The notes under the pieces: model-generated | What the model saw: the letters and a program-made list of their open reading frames with translations, nothing else | Told to the model about the DNA's origin: nothing | Database searches by the model: none | Assembly (NCBI GenBank): GCA_024699855.1 | Contig: JAMPIQ010000001.1 | Coordinates: 8,246,001 to 8,310,000, forward strand | Length of the DNA: 64,000 nt | Source of the DNA: Aphelenchoides besseyi | Taxonomy: Eukaryota; Nematoda; Chromadorea; Rhabditida; Aphelenchoididae | Direction of reading: 5' to 3' | Translations under genes and position numbers: made by a program | Part shown: positions 23,636-34,341 of the stretch, piece after piece | Numbering within the stretch: position 1 is the first letter of the stretch | How the letters are laid out: the number at the start of each line of letters is the position of its first letter

Positions 23636-25849
23636 TTAATTATCGTCGTTTACGACTTCTGAATTGGAGCTTTCGTTATCCGGTTCATCACCCGAGGACA
23701 CCACGCCAATGAGTTCGGCAACTGCAATATTCGCTGATTCGAAAGGTTTTGATGTCGGTTGAGTTTCAACGGAAGTATCGACCGTCTGAAACGAAACAAT
23801 AAGTACTGTCACATATCCACAACAAACAAACCTCGTTTACATTATCCTTTGGTGACGACGGAGCCGATTCAGAATCCGATGAACTCGACGTACGACTGTC
23901 TCCTTCATCATCTGAATCAGTGGAACTCGACGAATTGCCTGATGAAGTTGATCGAGCACTTGACGGCGATTTTTCTTTCGGATTCTCATTGACTACAAGA
24001 TTTCCTGGTTGAGGTATTCGAATTGACAGTGAAATTCTGGATTTAGAATCTTCTTCCACTCTAAATTCAATGCTTACGAGCTTTTGTTGTCAAACACAAC
24101 TCACTTATGTTGGACAACTGAAGACTCAAGTGGATGCAAGGAAGCGGATGTTGCTTGAGGTCTCATGATCTTTAATGGCGTTAGTTTCGGCTCTGGCGGC
24201 TTACTGGATGAAGGCTAAGTGAAACAAAAGTTATAATCTATTACACTTCAAACTCACCTCCTGTCTTCTTATCTTTGTTGGTGGAGCACGAAGTGGAAAT
24301 GTTCGTTTCAACGATTCTTCACCAGTTCGCACTTTTTTTAAAAGTGGATAATTGTTCGAATTTTCTTCTTCTTCGTTCAAATCATTCTCCAGTTCTCCAT
24401 CTACTTGTCGCTTCTTTCGTGCTCCATAGTTGTCACTTAACGGGTACGGAAAGTTCACTACTTCGCTCTTGATTACACTGGACATCCCGTGAAAATCGTT
24501 ACGCGCTCCAATCTCCGGAAATGCTACATAACTGAAATACAAACACATTGTAAACATAAAGAGTAAATGATAAGCAACTTTTTAACGGCGTAGTGAGGTG
24601 GAAGTTGACCAAGTCGATTCATGTACGCTTGAAGTTCAATTTCCATCTCGGCTCCTGACAATAGTTGGTTTATGACTTTGATCACTAACACTTACGATCA
24701 CTGACGTCCAGCATTCGAATGTCACGATTTTCGTAGCCATAATCAGCGGTATTTCGTTCGTTCACGATGGCAGATGGTGGTGGTGAACTCGCACGATAAA
24801 AGGAACTAAAAACAACAAAAGACATAAAAACTAATTGATATTCTTAAACTAACGGCGCATTTTGAACTCGAAATACTTGGCGTTTAGGAAGTTCGATTAA
24901 TGGACGACATCGAGCGCAAGAAGCTGTTTCCGTTGGTTTCTCGTGTTCGAACTTCTCGTTAAATGGAAATGACTACAAAACGTTTAGAATACAGAAATTA
25001 ACATTCGCTTATATACTTTTAGCCTTTCTTGCTTATCCATAATCGTTCTTAGTAGAGAAGTGGCAAAATAGTCAGCCGACAGAATGGTTCGACGAGTGTG
25101 ATAGAAATCCGGTTGTGCAGAAGTTCTAAATACAAACAATGCGTATAACAGTTTGACAATTGTAAAATTACCTAACGGAAATTTCGGGTTTTTCGCGTGA
25201 TTCGTCTTGAAGTTCATCTTCCAACTGCTCACTTTCGGATTCAGTAGCATACTCTTTGTCATTTCCCAAATCGGGAGTCGGATGTTCGACAGCAGCAGTG
25301 GTTTGTGGTGAGGCATCTTCGAAGATGTGCGACATTACTCCATCGCCCACGAATTCTCTTAATCCCGGTGTTGATTTGAATAAACGACGAAGAAACATCG
25401 ACAACTGCGTGACCGTCAAATCGCTCACTTGCGGAATTGCACAAACGAGCACTCCACGATCTCGTGCCCTTTCCAATCTTTCAATCATATTTCGTCTCTT
25501 AGCCACTTCTTGTGCTCGACCGATAAATGTGGAATAACTAAATTGTCTTACAACTCAATAAGCTCTTTTTTTTACCTGATATGTTTCTTTCCGCTTTCGT
25601 TGGGACTCAACGGCGAACCATCAGTTGCATTGGATATCAACGGTGAGTGAACGTCGTTGGAGTCACCAAATGCATCGGTTACGACAGCCAACTGCTTTGA
25701 AAGAGGATCGTCAATGTTGTCAAAATTAAGTGAAATCTAAACAAAAATATAAATTCTGAACATGGGTTTTCAATCACCATGCTCGGATCCGTGAAATCTC
25801 GTTCTCCTTCGCCCATCGAAGCAAATGGATCATTATTGTCATTTTCCAT
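23636..25849 (-). CDS. Large acidic, serine-rich probable nuclear protein (orphan)
   Basis: Minus strand, ATG 25849-25847, stop TAA at 23638-23636, about a dozen exons with short introns that phase cleanly. The N-terminal part is acidic. A conserved-looking helical block follows: FIGRAQEVAKRRNMIERLER then LTVTQLSMFLRRLFKST. Next come an acidic run (TESESEQLEDEL), a CARC motif, a basic KKR/KVR region that could be a nuclear localisation signal, and near the C-terminus a dense Ser/Asp tract (SSGNSSSSTDSDDEGDSRTS). The tract resembles those of transcription elongation and chromatin factors, but I could not assign a family. A nuclear role is an inference from composition only. Confidence 0.65.
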
Positions 25850-26111
25850 ACTTGATCCGGACTATGAACCCAAACTCGTCAACGTGACCTAAAAGCTCGT
25901 TGATAGAAGTCAGTTCGAAAGAAGCTATTGAACTGGGAATCACAATAGAACACAAAATGCAACACGCATAAAAACACGGTAATGCCGAAATAAAAGCCGA
26001 CTCAACTGCAAAAAGAAAGTTGTCCAAAAGCGCAGAAATGACACTCATCATTTCAATTGAGAAACAGTTCAACTCGGTAGAAGCGATATAGTTATTTAGA
26101 GTGTTTGAAGT

Positions 26112-27577
26112 ATGGAACCATCAGCTAGTTTTCTCAGTAAGTTCGCCAAAAACTCACAAGTGTTGCGCTTGATTGAAAGATACAAGAAGGAGTTTGAGGT
26201 TTGTTTTTATTGAAATGTGAATTGAATTTGTGTTTTAGATTTTTAGTTATCTTAGCGATCGCGTACCGACTTCATTGTGCGACAATGATTGGCAAAAGTA
26301 AGCTGAAGGCGAACTGAAGGTTGTTTATAGACTTCAGAATGTTGGAAACACGATCATGTGAAGAGCGAGTGAAGTTGTGGGACTTTATTGCGGTTAAACA
26401 AACTCGAGAACAATTTGACATCACTCGTCGTAAAACTCGTCGTGAAATGGCGCAGAATTTGATGAAAGATCAGGTTCGTCCTGAAGATAGTTATTATTGT
26501 CATGTTGTTTAGATTGACATGTTCAATTCGGGTGGTATGGGTTATGGATCGCACATGTACCAAATGATTTTAAATCCTTTTGCTCAAAACAAAGAAGGTA
26601 ACAATAATCGCTAGTTGATCTTTAAATTGGTTTTGGGTAATGAACTTTTGATTGATCAACGTCAATGTTCGGTGTACGCTTTACGAGACCAACCAACGAT
26701 CGCACTTGATCTCCAGTTCGTATCCGAAGAGTTACTGGCAACACGTCGACAACTCGCTAAACACACAATGTACTTCATTTCCGTATTGTTTTGCACTGAT
26801 TCTGCTCTTCAATTTGATTGCTTTAGGAGAATCGATGGCAACATAAACGTCCATTTCCACTGTGTCTTATCAATGCCAATCAGGAAGATCCACTTGTCAA
26901 AGGCTTCATCGAGTATTTTAATTTTCGCTTTCACAAATTTAATTTCAACTTTCAGTGAACTCGGATTTTTCAATCGTCAAACAAAAGCGACCGATTTCCT
27001 TCCCGATCTACATCATAAGAATCCGTTTGCTGGACAAAAAGAAGTGATTTACATCTCTCGCCATTCGCGAGACATACTTGATGGTCCACTTAAGCACGAT
27101 ACGTATATTGTGCCGGTTACCTACGACGCAAAACAACAATCGCTTGGAGCTGCTCGAAAAGCGAATATTCGACCGTTGGCGTTGCCTATTCGTAAATATG
27201 TTAAGTGGGTGATTCTGCTCTTTAATAACATTAATCGGGTTGTTTAGGTGGGAATTTGGACCGATGTTTCTACCGTTGACCAACATCCAACGAGTTTTGG
27301 CCACAGTGTCAAAAACCGGCGGAGATTGGAGCCGTGCATTACACGAAAACATTTCTCGGTAAGTTTTCTTTGATTAAAATTGCCGTTAGTTTCAAATTTT
27401 AGACGACACTTGATACCACAAACCGAACAAAAAGCCATTCAACCACAGGAAGTTGCTCGTTTTCGTCGTGAAGAACGTCACCAGATAGTTCAAGCCATCA
27501 AAGATGCATTTCCCGAGTCACAGGAGGAAAGTCCTCCTCAGAATAAGCCACGACGTGCACGATCGAAACGATATTAG
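26112..27577 (+). CDS. TRMT10C: TRMT10C/MRPP1-like mitochondrial tRNA methyltransferase
   Basis: ATG 26112, stop TAG at 27575-27577. The SPOUT-type TRMT10 domain shows QPTIALDLQF and RRQLAKH, then RPFPLCLINAN, KEVIYISRHSRDIL, HDTYIVPVTYD, ARKANIRPLALPIRKYVKWE and TGGDWSRALH, with a following RRHLIPQ. The order and the ...YVKWE and GDW blocks match TRMT10C, which methylates position 9 of mitochondrial tRNAs and is a subunit of protein-only RNase P. A tail rich in Arg and Gln ends RRARSKRY. The exon junction around 26600-26690 is ambiguous: an 83-nt intron ending in GAG keeps frame. The start exon lacks a strong classical transit peptide, although basic residues are present. Confidence 0.85.
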
Positions 27578-27809
27578 TTGTTGTTGATTGTATTAGGATT
27601 TGATCTTTTGTTATTGTTATAAACTTTTGAATTCACTACCAACACCTTGAATGTGCATTTTTCGTATTCAACTTCCAATCAAACGAACTTTGTACTGTAA
27701 AAAGCGGTAACAACTGATGGGATCAAACTACAAGTTTTGTAGGCCGAGCAAACGATGCAAAAACATAAAAGAAGTCGAACATCGTGCAGTTCAACTCTGG
27801 TTTTTCCTT

Positions 27810-29118
27810 ATGTCCGGAATTAAAAATGTCGTTGTCGTTGGTGGGTTTGTTTACGTTTTAACTTCTCAATCAAATTTCAGGTGGTGGATTTATGGTAAGG
27901 ACACTTTTTCCTAATGTCTCAACTGAAACGCATTTTCCGACGCAAGAAAATGCGCTTCAGAAGAGACATCAAGGAAAGCTCTGACGTTTATAGGGATCAG
28001 GAATAGGACAAGTAAGTGACTGGACACCATGTTTTAATTTTATGTTTAGGTGAGCGCTCAACACGGTTTTAATACGTGGATCGTCGATTTGACTTCTGCT
28101 GCATTGGAACAGTCGAAGAAGAACATAAGAAATAGTTTGGAGAGAGTTAAGAATAAGAGTTCACAGGCGGTAGAAACTGTGTTGTTTAACATCTTTCAAT
28201 GTGCTTTCAGGATCATGAGAAACTAGTAACCAGTGTTTTCAATAAGCTTCGTTTCACTGTCGATTTGAACGAAGCAGTTAAAGATGCAGACCTTGTAATT
28301 GAAGTGGTTCCCGAAAAGTTGAAAGTCAAACAAGAGCTAATGCAACGTTTAGAACAAATCTGTCCTTTGTAAGCTTCAAGTTCTTAAACAGTTCTACAAA
28401 GATGGTGATTAAGAAAAACAATTTTCGCTACAAACACTTCGACTCTTGTTCTTGCGCAAATTGGAGCCTTGATGAAAGAACCTTCTCGATTTGGTGGACT
28501 TCACTACTTTTTTCCAGTTCCAATTTCTGAAATTGTTGAGGTAATCAATTCAAGTTAGTCAATTAAACGGCGGTATTTTAAAGGTCGTAAAAGCCGATAA
28601 AACATCCGAGCAAACCTTCAATAAACTTGTTCAATATACAAAGGAGATCAAAAAGATTCCAATTAGATGCAAGGTATGAAATCATTAGATCTCATCTATG
28701 TCTATTTAATTTTAGGATACTGTAAGTCGATTTTCTCTTACGCACACCTTCGAATCACGTTTCAGCCAGGGTTTATTGTAAACCGAGTGCTAATTCCCCA
28801 ACAAAACGCCGCTCTTCATTTAGTTGATTCGGGAATAGCAACATTTGAAGAAGTCGACATCGCTTGTCAGAAAGCGCTCGGATTTCCAATTGGTCCGTTT
28901 AAGCTTATGGATATGATCGGATTAGATGTTGCCAAGCAAATTCGTGATGGTAAACGTTATCGACTACCGTGAATCAATTCTCATTTATAGGGCTCATTGA
29001 GCACAATCCCGAACTCCACGTTGATCCTTCTCCAACTCTAAACAAATTGGTTTCGGATGGTCATTTGGGTCAGAAAACGGGACGAGGATTCTACGACTAT
29101 CGAAGAGCAAAACTTTAA
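27810..29118 (+). CDS. HADH: Short-chain 3-hydroxyacyl-CoA dehydrogenase with C-terminal AKL
   Basis: ATG 27810, stop TAA 29116-29118, about nine exons, roughly 315 residues. The N-terminal NAD-binding fold reads VVVVGGGFMGSGIGQ across introns, then [41 protein letters not shown] (catalytic His), CKDT then [27 protein letters not shown] and [11 protein letters not shown] follow in family order. The enzyme oxidises 3-hydroxyacyl-CoA in fatty acid beta-oxidation. Unlike mitochondrial HADH, the protein starts directly at the NAD fold ([10 protein letters not shown]) with no transit peptide. It ends RRAKL, a match to the peroxisomal PTS1 consensus, so a peroxisomal rather than mitochondrial location is inferred. 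Confidence 0.92.
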
Positions 29119-29398
29119 ATCCGTTTATTTCGTGGAAAAGAAGCAGAAGGCAAGTGGGCGAATGGCGTTTTTGTGCATTGTGAAATAAACTGATAAGCAA
29201 AAGTCACGGGGCCAAAACGACAGATTGAATAGTTGAGAATTTCAATAAATTGACTGCAAAGTTATTGCAAATGAATGGCATGCGTAGCGAATATCGACTG
29301 GTGTTTGTAATGGAAGAAAACGGCATTTTAACAAAGAAAGCATACGAAAAGAACAAATCAGAGAAACCCGTTAAAATGGTTGGAATGTTCGCAAGATC

Positions 29399-30698
29399 TT
29401 ACAACAGTACGGCGGCAATTAGAAGACTAAGAAGTGGAATTCTCGACGCAGCAGTCGAAGTTTCCATTGGTGTTGTACAGTCTAACAAGTGCACAGGGAC
29501 CTCGACCAGTCGACTACCGACATAGTTCGCTGGACTTGCTTTCGAACACGTGAACATATTTTTCTCTCGTATCTGCAACAATTGAACTATAGGAACTTGT
29601 CGGATGTACGTACCGTGTTGGTTGAACGAAACCACGCAATAAAATCGGAAGAATGACAATCGCAGTAAAACAAATTGCGACGAATTGTCAATGATTGAGG
29701 AGGAAGATAATTGGCAAAATTACGACGGAAATCTTCGTCTAACTCGTGGAAATAATTTCGACTCAAATCCAAATTATCCAGTCCACTCAAACAGCTCACG
29801 TTAGCCGACAATGTACTCAGCATATTTTGACGTAAATCTGAAACATCTAAGTAATTTATTTCAATTGATCGAAATACCAAGGAACGACAATGAAGGAAAC
29901 GGGCAGCCAAGGTCATAAGGAATTGATGTTAGAAAGTTGTAACTCAAGTCCAAATACTAAAACAAGGAGAATTACAAAGTCGACTTGCTGTGGACGTACT
30001 TTCAATTGTTTCAAATCTGCAGCATAAAACATTTGCATCATCAAATCAAACTGAACGGTCCTGTTTACCGAACTTGTGAAGGCTCGTCGTAGGTAAAGCT
30101 GCAAAAGGACTCGTTGTGATTGTAAGAATAACAACTCACCTGTTGAAGCTTTCGAGTCGGCTTAAGAAACTCGACATTGTTCTTGTGAAGGACGATTTCG
30201 TTGTTACTCAAATCCAGAATTCGTATGTTGGGAGCTCCGATAAGAGCGTTGTTGTGAAGATTCACAATGTAGTTTGCTGATATGTTCAGTAGCTGAAGGT
30301 CATCATGAATATATGAACCAAATATTGGTTTGTCCGGTAGATCTTGGAAATTGTTGCCGTGAAATGTGAGTTTGCGTATCGAACTAAAACTCGTATGTCA
30401 TCATTTGACCCTCTTTTTTAATACAATTTACCTATAATAGGTGTTCAGGTAATGAAAAGCATGAACGTCCACGAACTGCGCGTTAACACATGAAACCTCC
30501 TGCTCTTCGTCGTTGCACAAACACGCAGCAAATTCGCTTAATTCGCCTTGACAAACGTATTGAGCATTCGGGTCCTGTAATGCAACAAACGAGTAATCAA
30601 ACACAAGCGAAAGTTTTTACATGATCGGGAAGGTGAACGCGCGATTTCCCGGCACTTACAACTGTTATCCATAACAACAGACTCCAACTTAATTTCAT
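29399..30698 (-). CDS. Secreted leucine-rich repeat protein, probably GPI-anchored
   Basis: Minus strand. I chose ATG 30698-30696 because it begins a signal peptide (MKLSWSLLLWITV). An in-frame upstream exon near 30765 could add MANM and a few residues. The mature part opens with a Cys cluster (CQGEL, CLC, VSCVN) like an LRR N-cap. Repeats follow: LQLLNISANYI, IRILDLSNNEI, LDNLDLSRNYF and others. The C-cap has CDCHSSDFIAWF, then a TCSKASPANYVG block and LLDC. The last 18 residues are hydrophobic after a small-residue stretch (TSTAASRIPLLSLLIAAVLL), with no cytoplasmic tail, which fits a GPI-attachment signal. The stop is at 29401-29399. It would be a cell-surface adhesion or receptor protein. 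The ligand is unknown. Confidence 0.8.
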
Positions 30699-32447
30699 GT
30701 AGTTTCCGTCGAACTGCAAAGTTTGAAGCGAGTCAACGCTCCAGAAACTTAACTACGTACCATATTCGCCATTCGCTGTCGCTTAACGTGTCGCTAGCGA
30801 GGTGAACTGCATCAATGCGTCCGAAAAAAAAGAACCGGAATTTGCTTCTGGGCGCTACATAGCCGCTCGAACGACGGTCCGTCTATTTCCTCAATTTCGT
30901 GCTCATGTTCGATAACACTCGGAACGATAAATGAACTCGAACAGAACTCTGGATGTCTTCTACTGAAACAAGTTCTCATTAGTGCCGTTGATATCAACGT
31001 TCATTTGCAAACCAAAGAGCAAAATGATTGAGCGGCACGCATTTGAGATGCAAATCCGACAGTCGATAAACGAAATGACACTTCACGGTCTTTGCACGAG
31101 TGGAATGCAAAAAAGGAGATGGCGCAAGAAGGACATTCGAGGGAATAAATCAAAAAGATGGCACTTCAACTTGTGGCCAAAAAAGCCGAAAACACGCCAC
31201 ACTGGTGATCAAAGGTTTTGAATTTGACGCCAACGGACAACCGCAAGCGAAAGACGAACCGAAAGGACAAACGGAGCGGATAAATGAAGAGCGAAGAGAA
31301 CCGATCCCGCCGTCCGTAAAGCCAAGAGCCACAAGAGTGGAGCGGTTGCTGTCTTTACGGCCCCAAACAGACCGCATTTGGAATCTGCTGTTTCTTTTGG
31401 CCAGAAACCCGTGCGCTTTCAGAGCGTTAACGGACATTTTCCGCAACACGGTGCCCGAATTAATTTGCACGGTCAACGAGTACCCACTCAGAAACACCAA
31501 TTCATCGAACAGACGGTTAGTTTACGCATTCAAATTCGTTGGAAAGACTGCAAACCATTGAATGCCAGTTTCCGTGTAAATCAACTCCAATGTTCGTTTC
31601 TCTGGTGAAGTCTCGAGGATCTTTGGCTTTTGCGCTCTTCTGATTTACAGTCGCCAAACAGAACAAATCTAATTTCTGCATTCGCTTTAGAAACATCCGC
31701 TTTTCTCCGGAGCCAATATTCTTAACACGAGATTCTCACGGCTGTTTCGTTGTCAAATAAATTTGCCTTTAATCCCCGAGGAAAAGAAAATTTGTTCAAA
31801 CGGAAAGTTAAGCACAAATGTAACAATGAAAATTCAAATATTAGGAAACTAACTTCAATCTATAGAACTTCTTCTCGGAAAGTTGAGGTTTCTACTCCGA
31901 GACAAAACGTTAGAAGTGTGTGAAGAGAAGGAATGACCGTAGAAACCGATTGAACGAAAACTTTCAACTAAAACCGACATTCCAACATCAACTTCTACGA
32001 AACAAACGAACGTTCCAACCATTTATTTCCACGAGTTTTGACAAACTAGAACAAACTGAAATCACCAGCGGTTATCATCACAGACGAAGTGCATATTACA
32101 AGGAGCACAGATTCAAACAATTGATGGGGATCTCGGAAAAGCACATTCGAAACTGAAAACCATATGCTACTGTAGATTGCTGACATTGCATCATCTAACT
32201 TGTTGCGCTTATTCTATCCACATAGCGAAAATTGCAACTATGTAGCCTACTCGTGACTAAACGGCTCCATTAGGTTCGTGAACACAAGTATTAAGTTGCT
32301 ATTACCAAATTTTGAAGACTACAAACCTTTGGTTAATGAGAAGCAAACATCCCAAGTGTAAACCACTTTAAAATTAACATAATTTTGAATCACCTGGGTT
32401 CCGTTTAATCACAATCGAACTAATCTTACAGTTTTAATCAAACGGCG
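30699..32447. other. Spacer, no supported gene
   Basis: About 1.7 kb between divergent genes (LRR gene on minus, basic orphan on plus). ORFs at 31100-31561 (+) and 31150-31500 (-) overlap each other and show no motif. It probably holds promoters and upstream UTRs. Confidence 0.4.
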
Positions 32448-33238
32448 ATGTTAGAGATAATAGCCGTCGGGCTTCTTGCAATGCCGATTGCGATTACTTC
32501 GACATTTCTATGCAAACGAAGTGCTGCGCAGCGTGCGATTGTGAAGCAATCAAAGGTGATGTCAAGTCAAAAAGTCGTTTATTTGTTTCAATTTCAGCCA
32601 AATGTTCGAAATAAAAAGGATGTGAATCGTTCACAAGTTCCTTTGCGACAGCAAGCTCTAGCTACACAAGCAAAAGAGAAACCGAAGAAAACGATCAAAA
32701 ATTTCTTTCAAAAGAAGAAATCGGTTGTTCCCAAGAAGAGCGCTTCTCGACCAACCTTTCCATTGAAGAAAACGAAATCGGAAGCTCCGCTGCACACCGA
32801 TGTGACTCAAAACTCGACTCGACCGTTGACACGCGTGATCTCAAAATCAAAGAGAAAAAGAGAATCACCGAAAACTCAACAACCAGTACCTCGTGCCAAA
32901 CAAACTTCATCCCAGAAATCTCGTCGCAAAAAGGTAGTCGCTAACATTATTGTCTGTTGTAAAGAATATTTCAGATGTTGATAAATGATCCGGAGGTTCG
33001 CGGAACAGTCGACTTGCGATTTGTCAATCCTTTCGCCGACTTTCCACGCATTCAATCACGACCCGAAAGTTCCCAACGTTCAGTTCGTGTCGAACAGACC
33101 GTTCAATCGACTATAAACACTCCAACATTGAAGCCAAATCAAGAAAATCCGCAAAGTCAATCGACAAGTCAGAAGCGAGAAGAATCAGTGAAACGCGATG
33201 AAGCAGATTTGTCCACGAAAACGGACGCAGACTATTAG
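32448..33238 (+). CDS. Basic orphan protein with N-terminal membrane segment
   Basis: ATG 32448, stop TAG at 33236-33238, three exons. Residues 1-25 form a hydrophobic helix (IIAVGLLAMPIAITSTFLC), either a signal anchor or a signal peptide. The rest is highly basic and polar (KKTIKNFFQKKKSVVPKK, SKSKRKRESPKTQQPV). After the second intron comes INDPEVRGTVDLRFVNPFADFP and a Gln/Ser/Glu-rich end. No family is recognised. Its last ~51 codons, stop codon and AATAAA-containing 3' end are duplicated in inverted orientation at 22892-23086. Confidence 0.6.
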
Positions 33239-33277
33239 TTTGTTGAGAGAAAGACAATAAATCCACCAAAGATTGTA
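33083..33277 (+). repeat. Source copy of a 195-bp inverted duplication
   Basis: Identical by eye to the reverse complement of 22892-23086. It spans the end of the basic orphan's coding region, its stop codon and the 3' UTR with AATAAA near 33257. Confidence 0.8.
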
Positions 33278-33406
33278 AGGTTACTATAGTCACATTGTGT
33301 CTTACAAATCAAATTCGATACGAAAAAATGAGTCGAAACAACAAATGGGCTTCGTTCTGAAGTGTACTTCTTATTCGCCTTTTACTTCTCGTACAAAACG
33401 TTAACG

Positions 33407-34341
33407 ATGGTTTCATTGACTGATGTAAGTTAAAACGTTGTAATTAATTCAACTAATTGATTTCAGATCCAATCCGATTTGAACGAGCTTCAAAGTCTTC
33501 GAACGAAAGCAGAACGTTCGAATGTCCAGAAACTTTTGGATAATGAAATTCAACGCTTAACGAGCGAACTGAAGAAACAATCGAAACCCGAATCTCGTAC
33601 ACCAACCCAATCGACTTCAACGAACACTCGCGGAGTCAATCGGCCGGTCAAAAAACTGAAATCTTTTGGTTTGTTCCATCAAACGATACTTTTGTTTAGT
33701 TTGTTGTTTTAGCCTACGATGAGAGTGATAAGTTCGTTAAGCTCTACTACACGTTGCCGGGCGTTCAGAATTTGCCGTCAGATTCAATCAACGCTTCTTT
33801 TACAGAAGAGTAAGGGAGATTGTTTTCTATCGATTGAGTTCTTTATTTTCAGTTCTTTCAACATCAAGGTTGTCGATTTGAACGGAGTCGACTACACGTT
33901 TGAAGCTGCTGGGTTCACTCATCCGATTGACGCAAGCAAATCGCTGGCAAAGGTACTTGTTGCTTTGAATCAGTTGTCAACGTTTGTTTTTAGCAAAAGA
34001 CGGATTCTGTCTTGGTGATGCTGAAGAAATTGAAAGACGGAACTCAATGGCAGAAGCTTCTGAAGTTGGAAAAAGCGTCGAAAATAGAGTGAGTGATTGG
34101 TTATTGTTCTGATGTTCTTAATTTACATTTAGCATGCCAGAAATAGATGAATCAGGTGATCCACAGCAAAGCTTGATGTCCATGATGAAGAAGCTCTATG
34201 ATGTAAAGTTCAATTTGATGGATATTTTAATCGAATTTTCAGGAGGGCGACGAGCAAATGAAACAAACAATCACGAAGGCTTTCTACGAGAGTGAGCAAA
34301 AGAAGAAAACTCAAGGCGGAGATGGGGATTTGAACTTCTAA
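33407..34341 (+). CDS. CACYBP: Calcyclin-binding protein / Siah-1-interacting protein
   Basis: ATG 33407, stop TAA 34339-34341, five or more exons, about 240 residues. The N-terminal helical part (IQSDLNELQSLRTKAERSNV) corresponds to the Siah-binding helical hairpin. The middle is a CS domain: SDKFVKLYYTLPGVQNLP, then SFNIKVVDLNGVDYTFE and DSVLVMLKKL. The C-terminus is the SGS region with QQSLMSMMKKLYDEGDEQMKQT. In vertebrates CACYBP links Siah1, Skp1 and S100 proteins in ubiquitination of beta-catenin and binds Hsp90-related partners. Order, length and motifs agree with the family throughout. Confidence 0.93.

Noticed and set aside
29250..29525. Plus-strand ORF after HADH
   Set aside because: It overlaps the last exon of the LRR gene on the opposite strand, whose frame has clear LRRCT and GPI features.
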